Assembly (NCBI GenBank): GCA_036758285.1
Contig: DAIOWV010000003.1
Span: 20,820 to 84,819, forward strand
Source of the DNA: Taishania sp036758285
GTDB taxonomy: Bacteria > Bacteroidota > Bacteroidia > Flavobacteriales_D > Crocinitomicaceae
Direction of reading: 5' to 3'
DNA length: 64,000 nt
The position numbers and the translations under genes are program-made. The notes beneath the pieces are model-generated. The model searched no databases, was not told the DNA's origin, and saw only the letters and a list, made by a program, of their open reading frames with translations. Shown here piece by piece: positions 43,265 to 52,188 of this stretch. Position 1 is the stretch's first letter. The number at the start of each line of letters is the position of its first letter.

Positions 43265-45226
43265 TCAATTAGATGGTGTGTCCATTTTTTTCCACATTTT
43301 TATTAGAATATTTAAATCCTTTTGGACGGAATAGTCTCTTGCATAAATTAAATTTAATTTGTCTGCATGATTTTTTGATTGATTTAAATCGTTCATTATC
43401 GGATGTAAAACTCCATTTTTTATCTTAGGTAAGTTGTTTTGTGTTGATGAAAAAACATAGCCAACAAATGTCAATTGACCTCCTAAAATTGAAATTAAGT
43501 TTTTAAATAATTGTAGTTTATTCTTAAAAAACCAAATGCTAAATGGAAGTGAAATTAAACTTAATGATGAAATAATAACATCAAAGGTTCTTTTATTTCG
43601 AATGTTTTCGGGTTGTGTAATCGAATTAATATTTATTAAGTATAAGTCGCCAGCAGTGTCAATTGAATTACTACCAATCAAATAAAGACTATCTGGCTGA
43701 GCAATTTTAAAATCGATGTTTTGCGCATTGATTTTTGACATCCACTCAATGATAGTTTGAGCTCCTGTGTCTTTTGCACAAAAGATAATTTCATCAATTT
43801 TATGAATATGCGTTATTTGATCCAATTGATTGATTGTTCCTATGCTCCAATCTTCTTTTTCTTCTCCGATGGAAACGAATTCAACTCCCTCAATTTTAGA
43901 AATCGATTGTTTTAGAATGTCGCTCACTCTTTCTGCTTCATCTTTTGAACCAACAATTACAAATTTTCTGGCTTTTTCTTCAAAAATGCGATAGGAGTGG
44001 CCTAAAGCAAAATGAAGGAATAAACGTGAAATGAGAAAGTAAATAAAGACTAATGCTGAACCACAAAAGATGAAAAGTCTAGAAAATTGATAGGCTTTAG
44101 GTAGTAATGCATAAATAACCAATATGAAAATTGTACTCCAAAAAATCCCAATTGCAATAGATTTTAATTTCAATGGTTTGTTATATCCATTGTTGTAAAA
44201 TATCCCTATCATCCAGGTGATCGTGTAGATTGGAATGGCAAATTTTAATACTGAATCAGGGAAATCAATTTGTTGTAATTCCCAACGGTGTGTTAACGCA
44301 TAAAGTCCTCCAATTATTAACGTGAAATCAATTAGTGGAAGTGTTATTTTCTTAATAAATCTGGAAAAAACAGCCATTCCAGCTCTTAAGTAAATCGCAA
44401 GATTGATTAGGAAAGAAAATAATTTTGCATTCTTTTGAGAGAAATGTTTTTCTGCAAAAATAACCATTGCTCGATAGAATACAAAGACGTAATTCACTGA
44501 ACTTTTTTTGGTGCTTTCTCCTTTGTAATGTATAATTCTGGTTTCGGGGAAATAATAATTTTTATATCCTCCTTTTATTATTCTGTAAGACAAATCAATG
44601 TCTTCACCATACATAAAGAAAGCTTCATCAAGAAGACCGACTTTTTTGAGTGTATCATTACGCATGAGCATGAATGCTCCACTAAGAATTTCAATTTCAT
44701 TGGTTTCAAATTCACTTAAATGTCCTAAATGATATTGACCAAATCTTTTTGATTTTGGGAAAATTTTAGATAACCCAAAGATTTTATAAAATGCAACAAG
44801 TGGAGTTGGTAAGCCTCTTTTTGATTCAGGTAGAAATTTCCCTTTACCATCAAGCATTCGTACCCCCAAACCTCCAGCATCTGGATGTTGATCCATGAAG
44901 TGAATGACTTTTTCAAAAGTATCTTCTTCAACTACAGTGTCTGGGTTGAGTAGTAATATATATTCACCTTTAGAAATCTCAATAGCTTGATTGTTTGCTT
45001 TCGAAAATCCTTTGTTATCTTTATTTGCAATTAGATGATAATCGGGAAATTTTGACCGAACCATTTCAAGTGAATTGTCAATCGAATTGTTGTCAACAAT
45101 AAAGACTTCTCCAGATACATTTTGCAATGCTCTTTTAACAGAGTTTAAGCACTGTTCTAGAAAATATTCAACATTGTAATTTACAATGATGATGCTAATT
45201 TTGTATGGGTAGTTATTGTTTGACAT
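43265..45226 (-). CDS. GT2 glycosyltransferase fused to WcaJ-like membrane region
   Basis: Protein of 653 residues. The N-terminal GT2 domain (about 1-250) shows SIIIVNYNVEYFLEQCLNSV, the metal-binding region LLLNPDTVVEEDTF, and GAFMLMRNDTLKKVGLLDEAFFMYGEDIDLSYR as in rhamnosyltransferase-like enzymes. Several transmembrane helices follow (about 285-410). A CoA-binding/Rossmann-like segment (RKFVIVGSKDEAERVSDIL, about 435-530) leads to a C-terminal part that starts NKRTFDVIISSLSLISLPF and resembles the start of polyprenyl-phosphate sugar transferases of the WcaJ type but lacks their catalytic motifs. It probably acts in polysaccharide synthesis at the inner membrane. RidA is encoded 15 bases upstream. 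Confidence 0.85.
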   Translation of the reverse strand: MSNNNYPYKISIIIVNYNVEYFLEQCLNSVKRALQNVSGEVFIVDNNSIDNSLEMVRSKFPDYHLIANKDNKGFSKANNQAIEISKGEYILLLNPDTVVEEDTFEKVIHFMDQHPDAGGLGVRMLDGKGKFLPESKRGLPTPLVAFYKIFGLSKIFPKSKRFGQYHLGHLSEFETNEIEILSGAFMLMRNDTLKKVGLLDEAFFMYGEDIDLSYRIIKGGYKNYYFPETRIIHYKGESTKKSSVNYVFVFYRAMVIFAEKHFSQKNAKLFSFLINLAIYLRAGMAVFSRFIKKITLPLIDFTLIIGGLYALTHRWELQQIDFPDSVLKFAIPIYTITWMIGIFYNNGYNKPLKLKSIAIGIFWSTIFILVIYALLPKAYQFSRLFIFCGSALVFIYFLISRLFLHFALGHSYRIFEEKARKFVIVGSKDEAERVSDILKQSISKIEGVEFVSIGEEKEDWSIGTINQLDQITHIHKIDEIIFCAKDTGAQTIIEWMSKINAQNIDFKIAQPDSLYLIGSNSIDTAGDLYLININSITQPENIRNKRTFDVIISSLSLISLPFSIWFFKNKLQLFKNLISILGGQLTFVGYVFSSTQNNLPKIKNGVLHPIMNDLNQSKNHADKLNLIYARDYSVQKDLNILIKMWKKMDTPSN

Positions 45227-45241
45227 TCAGTTTAATACCTA

Positions 45242-45622
45242 TTATCCAATCACGGCAATACAAGAAATTTCAACATTAACATCACTAGGTAATTTTGCAA
45301 CCTGAACACATTCTCTTGCAGGAGGAGTTTCTTTGAAGTATTCCCCATATACAGCATTCATTGCAGAAAAGTCAGCCATGTCTTTTAAAAACACTTGGCA
45401 CTTTACTACATTATTAAGCGTTAAATCCGCAGCTTTTAAAATGGCAGTAATGTTATCTAAAACCTGACGAGTTGCAATTTCTATAGTTTCCATGTTTAAT
45501 TCTCTTGTGAATGGGTTGACAGGGATTTGACCACTAACAAAAACCATATTACCAGCTTGAATTGCTTGACTATATGGAGCTATTGGTTGAGGTGCTCCTT
45601 CTATATGAATTGCTTTCTTCAT
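45242..45622 (-). CDS. ridA: RidA-family enamine/imine deaminase
   Basis: Hydrolyses reactive 2-aminoacrylate-type enamines made by PLP enzymes. The 126-residue length is normal. It starts MKKAIHIEGAPQPIAPYSQAIQAG; later motifs are VFVSGQIPVNP, KCQVFLKDMADFSAMNAVYGEYF and PPARECVQVAKLPSDVNVEISC, with the substrate-binding Arg in ARECVQVA. It is divergent from the pabA/trpG-like gene and lies just upstream of the GT2 fusion gene on the minus strand. Confidence 0.95.
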   Translation of the reverse strand: MKKAIHIEGAPQPIAPYSQAIQAGNMVFVSGQIPVNPFTRELNMETIEIATRQVLDNITAILKAADLTLNNVVKCQVFLKDMADFSAMNAVYGEYFKETPPARECVQVAKLPSDVNVEISCIAVIG

Positions 45623-45649
45623 CTTTACTGTTTTATATAAATCCTTTTA

Positions 45650-45657
45650 TAACTTTG
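45650..45657 (+). promoter_or_regulatory. Promoter -7 element for pabA/trpG
   Basis: TAACTTTG, 28 bases before the GTG at 45686. Confidence 0.5.
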
Positions 45658-45685
45658 TGCAAGTTTAAGCATTTAACTTTAGAAA

Positions 45686-46249
45686 GTGAAAGTCCTGATA
45701 GTAGATAATTATGATTCGTTTACTTATAACTTGTTTCATTATGTTGAAAAATGTGATGTTAATGTCATCGTAAAACGAAATGATGAAATTGATATTGCAG
45801 AAATAAATGAATATGACAAGATTATTTTGTCTCCTGGCCCAGGTTTACCTTCTGAAACGAATTTAATGTTTGACATTCTCAGAGATTATAGTGAGTCCAA
45901 GTCAATTTTAGGCGTTTGTTTGGGGATGCAAGGGATTGCTGAGTTTTTTGGTGGGGAATTAATTAATCAAGCAAAAGTGAAGCATGGAGTAGCTGTAACT
46001 GTTAAAGTTAATTCAAAATCAATTCTTTATCAAGGGATTCCTTCAGAATTTAAAGTAGGCTTATATCATAGTTGGTGTGTAGATGAAGTGAGCTTACCAC
46101 ACAGCATGGAAATAACAGGTGTTTCAGAAGAAGGGGTTGTTATGTCTATTCAACATAAAACCTTACCTGTTTTTGGTGTTCAATACCATCCAGAGTCAAT
46201 TATGACAGAGTTTGGATTAGAGATTATTAGAAATTTCTTAAATAACTAA
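45686..46249 (+). CDS. Anthranilate/aminodeoxychorismate synthase glutaminase (PabA/TrpG)
   Basis: Glutamine amidotransferase subunit of 187 residues that provides ammonia for p-aminobenzoate (folate) or anthranilate (tryptophan) synthesis. The N-terminus is VLIVDNYDSFTYNLFHYVE. The catalytic Cys is in LGVCLGMQG, and the His-Glu pair is in VQYHPESIMTEFG. The start codon is GTG at 45686. The large subunit (PabB or TrpE) is not in the window. Isolation from trp genes favours the PabA role, but the sequence alone does not settle it. Confidence 0.92.
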   Translation: MKVLIVDNYDSFTYNLFHYVEKCDVNVIVKRNDEIDIAEINEYDKIILSPGPGLPSETNLMFDILRDYSESKSILGVCLGMQGIAEFFGGELINQAKVKHGVAVTVKVNSKSILYQGIPSEFKVGLYHSWCVDEVSLPHSMEITGVSEEGVVMSIQHKTLPVFGVQYHPESIMTEFGLEIIRNFLNN

Positions 46250-46253
46250 TGGC

Positions 46254-46448
46254 TTATTTTCGTTTTGTGTAGTATGCCCAAGTTACTCCAAGGGCAATGA
46301 AGCCTACTCCCATTCCGAAAGCTGCACCGATTGGTAGTGCATTGTACATCATACCAATTGCTGCACCAATAAACATACAACCAACAAAAAGCACTCCGCC
46401 GATTGATGTTCCCATTTTTGCATTGTCTTTGTCTTCTTGTGACGTCAT
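46254..46448 (-). CDS. Small two-helix membrane protein
   Basis: 64-residue protein. A short polar N-terminus (MTSQEDKDNAKMGTS) is followed by two hydrophobic Gly-rich segments (about residues 16-38 and 41-58) and a basic end (YYTKRK). A -7 element TATTTTTG lies at 46468-46475 on the minus strand, 19 bases before the ATG. It is convergent with pabA, with 4 bases between their ends. The family is not recognised. The consistent coding features and promoter support it as a real gene. Confidence 0.65.
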   Translation of the reverse strand: MTSQEDKDNAKMGTSIGGVLFVGCMFIGAAIGMMYNALPIGAAFGMGVGFIALGVTWAYYTKRK

Positions 46449-46467
46449 ATCCTTTGATTTTTATAAG

Positions 46468-46475
46468 CAAAAATA
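46468..46475 (-). promoter_or_regulatory. Promoter -7 element for the small membrane protein
   Basis: TATTTTTG on the minus strand, 19 bases before the ATG at 46448. Confidence 0.5.
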
Positions 46476-46532
46476 AGAAAAAAGATTGAAATTTAGTCCT
46501 GTTGAAGCTTGATAAATCAGTTTTAAAAGATG

Positions 46533-46540
46533 TATCTTTG
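46533..46540 (+). promoter_or_regulatory. Promoter -7 element for miaE
   Basis: TATCTTTG, 23 bases before the ATG at 46564. Confidence 0.55.
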
Positions 46541-46563
46541 CGAGGAATGTCAAATAAAAGTAT

Positions 46564-47154
46564 ATGCTTGGTTTAAAAATGCCGACTGACCCACGTTGGG
46601 TTAATATTGCTGAAAAAAATATTGAAGAAATATTGATTGACCACGCTTTCTGTGAACAAAAAGCAGCAAGTAATGCTATTTCGATTATCGTTCAATATCC
46701 GCATTATACAGACTTAGTGAAGGAAATGACAGCAATTTGTCAAGAAGAAATGGAGCATTTTGACATGGTTCATCAACAACTTTTGGACAGAGGTTTGAAA
46801 TTAGGATTTGAGAGAAAGGATCCATATGTAAATGACCTTGCTAAATATTTGAAGCAATATAAAAATGATGGTTCAAGAAAATTACATTTTGTTAATCAAA
46901 TGCTTTTTGCAGCAATGATTGAAGCGAGAAGTTGTGAGCGTTTTAAGATCTTAAGTGAAGAATTGAATGATGCTAATCTACGTGTTTTTTATCGAGATTT
47001 AATGGAAAGTGAAGCCCGTCACTATACCACATTTATTGGATTTGCAAGAAAATATGGTGGTAAGGTAGATGTCGATGCACGTTGGCAAGATTTACTCGAA
47101 TTTGAAGCCTCTTTGATGGAGAAATACGGAACCTCAGAATCTATACACGGATAA
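46564..47154 (+). CDS. miaE: tRNA-(ms2io6A)37 hydroxylase, MiaE
   Basis: Di-iron enzyme that hydroxylates the isopentenyl group of ms2i6A at tRNA position 37. The length is 196 residues. It starts MLGLKMPTDPRWVNIAEKNI, typical of the Bacteroidota MiaE form. The ferritin-like four-helix core carries the metal ligands in DHAFCEQKAASNAIS, CQEEMEHFDMVHQQL, EARSCERFKIL and ESEARHYTTFIGFA (two ExxH-type pairs). The start at 46564 fits relatives; the next in-frame ATG (46579) would remove a conserved part. The exonuclease gene follows after 11 bases. Confidence 0.93.
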   Translation: MLGLKMPTDPRWVNIAEKNIEEILIDHAFCEQKAASNAISIIVQYPHYTDLVKEMTAICQEEMEHFDMVHQQLLDRGLKLGFERKDPYVNDLAKYLKQYKNDGSRKLHFVNQMLFAAMIEARSCERFKILSEELNDANLRVFYRDLMESEARHYTTFIGFARKYGGKVDVDARWQDLLEFEASLMEKYGTSESIHG

Positions 47155-47165
47155 AAATACGAAAC

Positions 47166-48026
47166 ATGAAATTACAATTAAAACGTCCACTTGCAGTTTT
47201 TGATTTAGAGGCGACAGGTTTAGATGTAACAAATGATCGAATTGTAGAAATTGCAATTTTGAGAATTGACACAGATGGAACAACAAAGGAATATTCTAAA
47301 CGTGTCAACCCGTTGATACCAATACCGAATGAAGTGTCTTTGATTCATGGAATTTTTGAAAAAGACATTATTAATGAAAAATCTTTCAAGGAACTTGCTA
47401 CTGAAATAGCTGATTTTTTAGGAGATGCAGATTTGGTAGGTTACAATTCGAATAAATTTGACATTCCTTTGTTGGCTGAAGAATTCTTAAGGTCTGGACA
47501 TCCATTTGATATATCAACAAGAAAATTAGTTGATGTACAAAATATTTTTCATAAAATGGAGCAACGAACGTTGGTTGCTGCGTATGCTTTTTATTGTAAT
47601 AAAGAATTAAATAATGCACACCAAGCCATGGCAGATGTAAATGCTACTTGGGAAGTATTACAAGCTCAACTTGAAAAATATGAATCAATCGAAGGAAATG
47701 TAGATTTCTTAGCTGATTTTACGAAGCTTGGTAATTTTGATATCTTAGATTTTGCTGGACGTATTGCAGTGAACGATAAGGGAGATGCTGTATATAATTT
47801 TGGAAAACACAAAGGTCGAACGTTGATGGAAGTGAGTGTTTTAGAACCTGGATACTATGGGTGGATGTTAGATGCTAATTTTCCGCTGTATACGAAACAA
47901 GTTCTGAAAAAAGAAATGGATAAAATTAGACAAGCTCAATTACAGAAGAAGCAAGAGCAAAACCAGGGAAATGAAACAGATATTGCTTCAAAATTAGAAG
48001 CGTTAAAAAATAAATTTACAAAATGA
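47166..48026 (+). CDS. DEDD 3'-5' exonuclease with C-terminal DUF3820-like domain
   Basis: DnaQ-like exonuclease of 286 residues. The Exo I motif is AVFDLEATGLD (about residues 10-20), Exo II is around LVGYNSNKFDIPLLAEEF, and Exo III is NNAHQAMADVNATWEVL. A C-terminal part with VYNFGKHKGRTLMEVSVLEPGYYGWMLD resembles the DUF3820/quick-exchange domain often fused to such enzymes. It lies 11 bases after miaE and overlaps the next gene by 4 bases. It may proofread or degrade nucleic acid; it is not the DNA polymerase III epsilon subunit with certainty. Confidence 0.9.
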   Translation: MKLQLKRPLAVFDLEATGLDVTNDRIVEIAILRIDTDGTTKEYSKRVNPLIPIPNEVSLIHGIFEKDIINEKSFKELATEIADFLGDADLVGYNSNKFDIPLLAEEFLRSGHPFDISTRKLVDVQNIFHKMEQRTLVAAYAFYCNKELNNAHQAMADVNATWEVLQAQLEKYESIEGNVDFLADFTKLGNFDILDFAGRIAVNDKGDAVYNFGKHKGRTLMEVSVLEPGYYGWMLDANFPLYTKQVLKKEMDKIRQAQLQKKQEQNQGNETDIASKLEALKNKFTK

Positions 48027-48634
48027 AAATAATCTGTATAGGTCGCAATTACGTTGCTCATGCAAAGGAATTGAACAACGATGTTCCTACGGAGCCAGTT
48101 TTCTTCATGAAACCTGATACGGCATTACTTAGAGATAATGATCCATTTTATTTTCCAGATTTCACAAAGGATTTACATTATGAATGTGAGGTTGTTGTGA
48201 AAATCAACAAAGTAGGAAAGAATATTCAAGAGAAATTTGCCTCTAAATATTATAGTGAAGTAACACTTGGTATTGACTTTACTGCTAGAGACTTACAAAC
48301 AAAAGCAAAAGAAAATGGATTGCCTTGGGAGATGGCTAAAGCTTTCGAACACAGTGCGCCTATTTCATCTGTTTTTATAAATAAAGAAGGTCTTGATTTG
48401 AATCAATTAGAATTTCATTTGAACCTAAATGGAGCCACTGTTCAACAAGGAAATACACAAGATTGGATTTTTAACGTTGATAAAATCATTGCCTATATTT
48501 CTCAATTCATGACTCTTAAAACAGGTGATTTAATATTTACAGGAACTCCATCAGGAGTAGGAAGTGTTAAAATTGGTGATCACCTAGAAGGATTTATCGG
48601 AACGCAAAAAATGTTTGATTTTGAAATTAAGTAA
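48023..48634 (+). CDS. Fumarylacetoacetate hydrolase family protein
   Basis: Cytoplasmic enzyme of 203 residues in the FAH fold, whose members hydrolyse or decarboxylate beta-diketo acids such as acylpyruvates and oxaloacetate. The metal-binding glutamates and conserved text lie in CIGRNYVAHAKELNND, PVFFMKPDTAL, LHYECEVVVKI and DFTARDLQTKAKENGLPWEMAKAF, ending with LIFTGTPSGVGSV. The start overlaps the exonuclease stop by 4 bases, so the two are translationally coupled. The physiological substrate is unknown. Confidence 0.93.
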   Translation: MKIICIGRNYVAHAKELNNDVPTEPVFFMKPDTALLRDNDPFYFPDFTKDLHYECEVVVKINKVGKNIQEKFASKYYSEVTLGIDFTARDLQTKAKENGLPWEMAKAFEHSAPISSVFINKEGLDLNQLEFHLNLNGATVQQGNTQDWIFNVDKIIAYISQFMTLKTGDLIFTGTPSGVGSVKIGDHLEGFIGTQKMFDFEIK

Positions 48635-48687
48635 TTTTTTGTTGATAGAATTATTATAAAGTTAACACGATACATTAACATTTTTTT

Positions 48688-48695
48688 TAGTTTTG
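48688..48695 (+). promoter_or_regulatory. Promoter -7 element for the PorV/PorQ-like pair
   Basis: TAGTTTTG, 27 bases before the ATG at 48723. Confidence 0.5.
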
Positions 48696-48722
48696 CTAGG
48701 TGCTGTACTTAATGCGGACTAA

Positions 48723-49550
48723 ATGAAAAAAATATTCTTACTACTGGGATTTTTGTATTCCTTTTGTGTACTATCTCAAGGTTGGGTTCCTGTCGGAGCT
48801 AGATCTAATTCACTTGTAAATGCTTCTGTTGCAATTTCTGACGTATGGTCTTACCACCATAATCCTGGTGCTTTAGCTGAATTAACACAAACATCTGTAG
48901 GTGTGAGTTATGAAAATCGCTTTCTATTAAAAGAATTACAAAGTCAAGGTGTTGCATACGCGCAACCATTAAAATATGGAGTTTTATCTGTTGGAGCTCA
49001 ATTCTATGGTTTTAAACAATACAGAACACAGCGAATAGGAGCTGGTTACAGTTTGAAATTAGCCGAAAAATTATTTGCTGGAGTTCAAATGAATTATCAA
49101 GGACTTCAATTAAATGAAAATTACGGAAATAGACATGGAGTAACTGCTGAAGCTGGTGTTTTAGCTCTGTTTACTGATAATTTAAGAATGGGTTTCAGCA
49201 TCACAAATATCGGTAGAATGAGGGTGAACGAATATCAAGATGAACGTTTATCTACAAACTTTAGATTAGGAGTAGGATACAGCATTTCTAATAAAGTACT
49301 TTTTCTTTTAGAAGGTTCTAAAACTGTGATTGATAAAGCTCGAGTGAAAGCAGCTGTTGAATATCAAGCTGTAAAAAACTTTTATGTTAGGGCAGGGGTT
49401 GCAGGTGCTCCCATCGAATGTTCTATTGGTTTTGGTTATAAATGGAAAACGATTTCTATCGATGCGGGATCTTCTTATCATCAAATATTAGGATGGTCTC
49501 CAAACTTTTCTTTAACATATACAGCAAATAAGATTAAGAAAAATGATTAG
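48723..49550 (+). CDS. PorV/PorQ-like outer-membrane barrel protein
   Basis: 275-residue exported beta-barrel-like protein. A signal peptide (about 1-19, ending VLSQG) is followed by the typical PorV/PorQ/UPF0164 opening WVPVGARSNSLVNASVAISDVWSYHHNPGALAEL, in which a Pro/Gly-rich start and an NPG/NPA-type motif mark the family. The rest shows alternating strands (VSYENRFLLKELQSQG, GYSLKLAEKLFAGVQMNYQG). PorV and PorQ carry or process cargo of the type IX system; the specific role here is inference. Its stop overlaps the next gene's start by 8 bases, which points to a shared function with the HhH barrel protein. Confidence 0.78.
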   Translation: MKKIFLLLGFLYSFCVLSQGWVPVGARSNSLVNASVAISDVWSYHHNPGALAELTQTSVGVSYENRFLLKELQSQGVAYAQPLKYGVLSVGAQFYGFKQYRTQRIGAGYSLKLAEKLFAGVQMNYQGLQLNENYGNRHGVTAEAGVLALFTDNLRMGFSITNIGRMRVNEYQDERLSTNFRLGVGYSISNKVLFLLEGSKTVIDKARVKAAVEYQAVKNFYVRAGVAGAPIECSIGFGYKWKTISIDAGSSYHQILGWSPNFSLTYTANKIKKND

Positions 49551-51639
49551 GAATCTTCTCATATTATTTTTTATTGGTTGGTTCGGAATAAGTTTTGGGC
49601 AAGATAAAAGTTCAATCGTTCAACAGCGAATAGAGTTTATTTCAGAACAATTAGAATCCGAAGAGATTGATTTAACGGATGTAGTAGAAATTTTATATTA
49701 CAGACTAGAATCGCCAATTAATCTAAATAGTGCAACGAAAGAAAGCTTACGAGAGTTGAATTTATTGACAGAAGTTCAAATCAACGATTTATTGCTTCAT
49801 AGAGAACGCTTTGGAAAATTAATCTCTATCTACGAACTTCAAAGCTTGAAGTATTGGGATATGGAGACAATTTACATAATACTTCCATTTGTAAAAGTTG
49901 ATGATAGATTAGATCAGTTACATGTTTCCTTTATAGAAGCGATCAAAAGAGGGAACTTTGAATGGTATAATCGTTATCAACGAATTTTGGAAGAGAAAAA
50001 GGGATATACTGCACCGAATGATTCAGTTCTTAATAACAGTAATTCTTATTATCACGGAAATCCAGATAGATATTATACCAGATTTAGGTATTCTTATCGT
50101 ACAAACTTAAGTTTTGGTTTTACTGCTGAAAAAGATCCAGGAGAACAGTTTTTTAAAGGCTCTCAAAAAAATGGATTTGACTTTTATTCAGTTCATGCTT
50201 TCTATAAAGGAGGTAAATATATCAAATCTGTTGCCTTGGGTGATTATCAAGTCCAAATTGGTCAAGGGTTAAATCTTTGGTCTGGATATGCCTTTGGTAA
50301 GACTGCTGATGCTGTAAATGTTAAGAAAAATGCAAACACTTTAAAACCTTATACTTCTGTTGATGAGGTTCGTTTCATGCGTGGTGGAGCAGTTGATTTG
50401 GCCTATAAAGATTTTCAATTGTTAATGTTTGGTTCGGTAAAAAAAGTAGATGGTTCCATTCAATTTACCGACTCAGTAATGACTGATGATCTGGATTATG
50501 AAGTTGGTAATGAGTATGTCTCTAGTATTGGTTTGACAGGCTTCCATCGTACTAATTCCGAGATTGCTCGAAAAGGATCTTTAACTGAAACAATCTATGG
50601 TGGTAATTTAAGATATGAAAAACGAAATTTACATATTGGGGTAGCAGGTGTTAACTGGGGATATAATAAAGATTTTAATAAACCAGTATTGCCATATAAC
50701 CAATTTGATTTCAGAGGAAAGAATACATCTTCTTTTTCAGCTGATTATAGTTATGTTTTCAGAAATATCCACTTCTTTGGAGAAGCCAGTTATGTGACCC
50801 ACTCTAAAAGTTGGGCAAATATTCATGGAGTATTGTTGTCACTAGATTCAAGAGCAACATTAACAATGGTCTATCGTAATTATCAAAGAGGATACGAAAC
50901 TTTTTACAATGCTGCATTTGCTGAGTCAGGAAGAATGGCAAATAATGAATCTGGATTTTACACAGGACTCAACCTTAATTTTAGTAGGGCATGGGTTTTA
51001 AATGCATATTTTGATATGTTTAAATTTCCTTGGCTGAAATACCAGGTTGATAAACCAAGTTATGGTCATGAATTTTTAATTCAACAAAGTTTTAGACCAA
51101 ATCGTAATTTAGAAGTTTATGCCCGTTTCAGACAACAGATGCGACAAAAAAACAGTCGAATCTCTGATGGTACTGTAACTGGAATTGAAGATGTCACACA
51201 ACGAAATTATCGAATAAATCTTTCTTATAAATTATCAGATGATTTTACAATTAAAAGTAGGGTGGAGTATGTAACTCTTGATCGATTAAGTAGTGCTCAT
51301 GAAAATGGAATATTATTCACTCAAGACATTTTGTATAAACCAAAGAAATTACCATTCGATTTGACATTACGCTATGCTCTGTTTGATACCGATAGTTATG
51401 ATTCAAGAATGTATACATTTGAAACAAATGCATTATATGTATTCTCAATTCCTGCTTATTATTATCAAGGAAGTAGAGCGTATGCCTTAATCAGATTAAC
51501 ATTATTCAAAAAAGCAGATTTATGGGTACGATATGGTGTGTTTTTATACAATAATGTGAAAACACTTGGTACAGGGCCAGAGTTTATTAATAAAAATCAA
51601 AAAACGGATTTAACGGTTCAATTGAGAATCAAGTTTTAA
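49543..51639 (+). CDS. Helix-hairpin-helix plus beta-barrel outer-membrane protein
   Basis: Exported protein of 698 residues. A signal peptide (ending FGQ near residue 20) is followed by a ComEA-like double helix-hairpin-helix (about 54-120: PINLNSATKESLRELNLLTEVQINDLL, then KLISIYELQSLKYWDMETIYIILPF). A long barrel-like C-terminal part (about 140-698) is rich in alternating aromatic strands. HhH plus barrel proteins are seen in Bacteroidota but their role is unclear; DNA binding at the outer membrane has not been shown. Its start lies inside the end of the PorV/PorQ-like gene, so they are co-translated. Confidence 0.8.
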   Translation: MIRNLLILFFIGWFGISFGQDKSSIVQQRIEFISEQLESEEIDLTDVVEILYYRLESPINLNSATKESLRELNLLTEVQINDLLLHRERFGKLISIYELQSLKYWDMETIYIILPFVKVDDRLDQLHVSFIEAIKRGNFEWYNRYQRILEEKKGYTAPNDSVLNNSNSYYHGNPDRYYTRFRYSYRTNLSFGFTAEKDPGEQFFKGSQKNGFDFYSVHAFYKGGKYIKSVALGDYQVQIGQGLNLWSGYAFGKTADAVNVKKNANTLKPYTSVDEVRFMRGGAVDLAYKDFQLLMFGSVKKVDGSIQFTDSVMTDDLDYEVGNEYVSSIGLTGFHRTNSEIARKGSLTETIYGGNLRYEKRNLHIGVAGVNWGYNKDFNKPVLPYNQFDFRGKNTSSFSADYSYVFRNIHFFGEASYVTHSKSWANIHGVLLSLDSRATLTMVYRNYQRGYETFYNAAFAESGRMANNESGFYTGLNLNFSRAWVLNAYFDMFKFPWLKYQVDKPSYGHEFLIQQSFRPNRNLEVYARFRQQMRQKNSRISDGTVTGIEDVTQRNYRINLSYKLSDDFTIKSRVEYVTLDRLSSAHENGILFTQDILYKPKKLPFDLTLRYALFDTDSYDSRMYTFETNALYVFSIPAYYYQGSRAYALIRLTLFKKADLWVRYGVFLYNNVKTLGTGPEFINKNQKTDLTVQLRIKF

Positions 51640-51658
51640 TGTAACTTATACCAATAGT

Positions 51659-52027
51659 ATGAATGAAAAGAATCTAGTGTACTTATTACGGGTATTAATT
51701 GGTTTGTTTTTACTGAATGACTTCTATTTTTCTACCATATTCTTCATGGAATACTTTAAAAATTGGAAGGAACCCTATGCACTCTTTCAATTAATAATAG
51801 CAATTTTTTATTTACTTAGAATAATACTGTTTAGTGTCTTTTTAGTAAATACTAGAAACTTGTCTCAAAAGATAATTAACCGAATGCTAATTGTTTTTTC
51901 CATTTTGTTTCTTTTTTCATTTAGAAATATTTTTTTTGGAGGTATAATTGTACAAGCCCAATTCTTTCTACTTTTTACCACAATCTTAATACTTTGGAGA
52001 TTATTATCGATGTATAGAAATAAGTAA
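51659..52027 (+). CDS. Small four-helix membrane protein
   Basis: 122 residues with about four hydrophobic segments (about 7-30, 40-62, 75-95, 98-115) and few charged residues. It starts 19 bases after the barrel gene. I do not recognise the family. It is likely an inner-membrane protein, and it has no strong link to the upstream pair beyond spacing. Confidence 0.65.
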   Translation: MNEKNLVYLLRVLIGLFLLNDFYFSTIFFMEYFKNWKEPYALFQLIIAIFYLLRIILFSVFLVNTRNLSQKIINRMLIVFSILFLFSFRNIFFGGIIVQAQFFLLFTTILILWRLLSMYRNK

Positions 52028-52131
52028 TTTTAACCTTGATTTTGATTTGTTTAGTGATTGTTTTATGTGGATTTCATTATAAATTACTTTAATTCAAATA
52101 TCTCTTTAGAGGCAAATACGAAAAAGATTAC

Positions 52132-52139
52132 TAAATTTG
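52132..52139 (+). promoter_or_regulatory. Promoter -7 element before the small acidic ORF
   Basis: TAAATTTG, 49 bases before the ATG at 52189. Confidence 0.45.
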
Positions 52140-52188
52140 CAGTTGATTTTTAATTTTAGATGTTTTCTAGCATCAATTTTTTAAATGA

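Noticed and set aside
46246..46470. Alternative minus-strand frame overlapping the small membrane protein
   Set aside because: It is Cys/Arg/Asn-rich with no domain pattern, while the 46254-46448 frame has two clean transmembrane helices and a promoter element at the right distance.
46546..46575. Nine-codon upstream ORF (MSNKSICLV) overlapping the start of miaE
   Set aside because: It lies between the promoter element and miaE and could be translated, but nothing beyond a start and stop codon supports it, and short frames of this kind arise often by chance.
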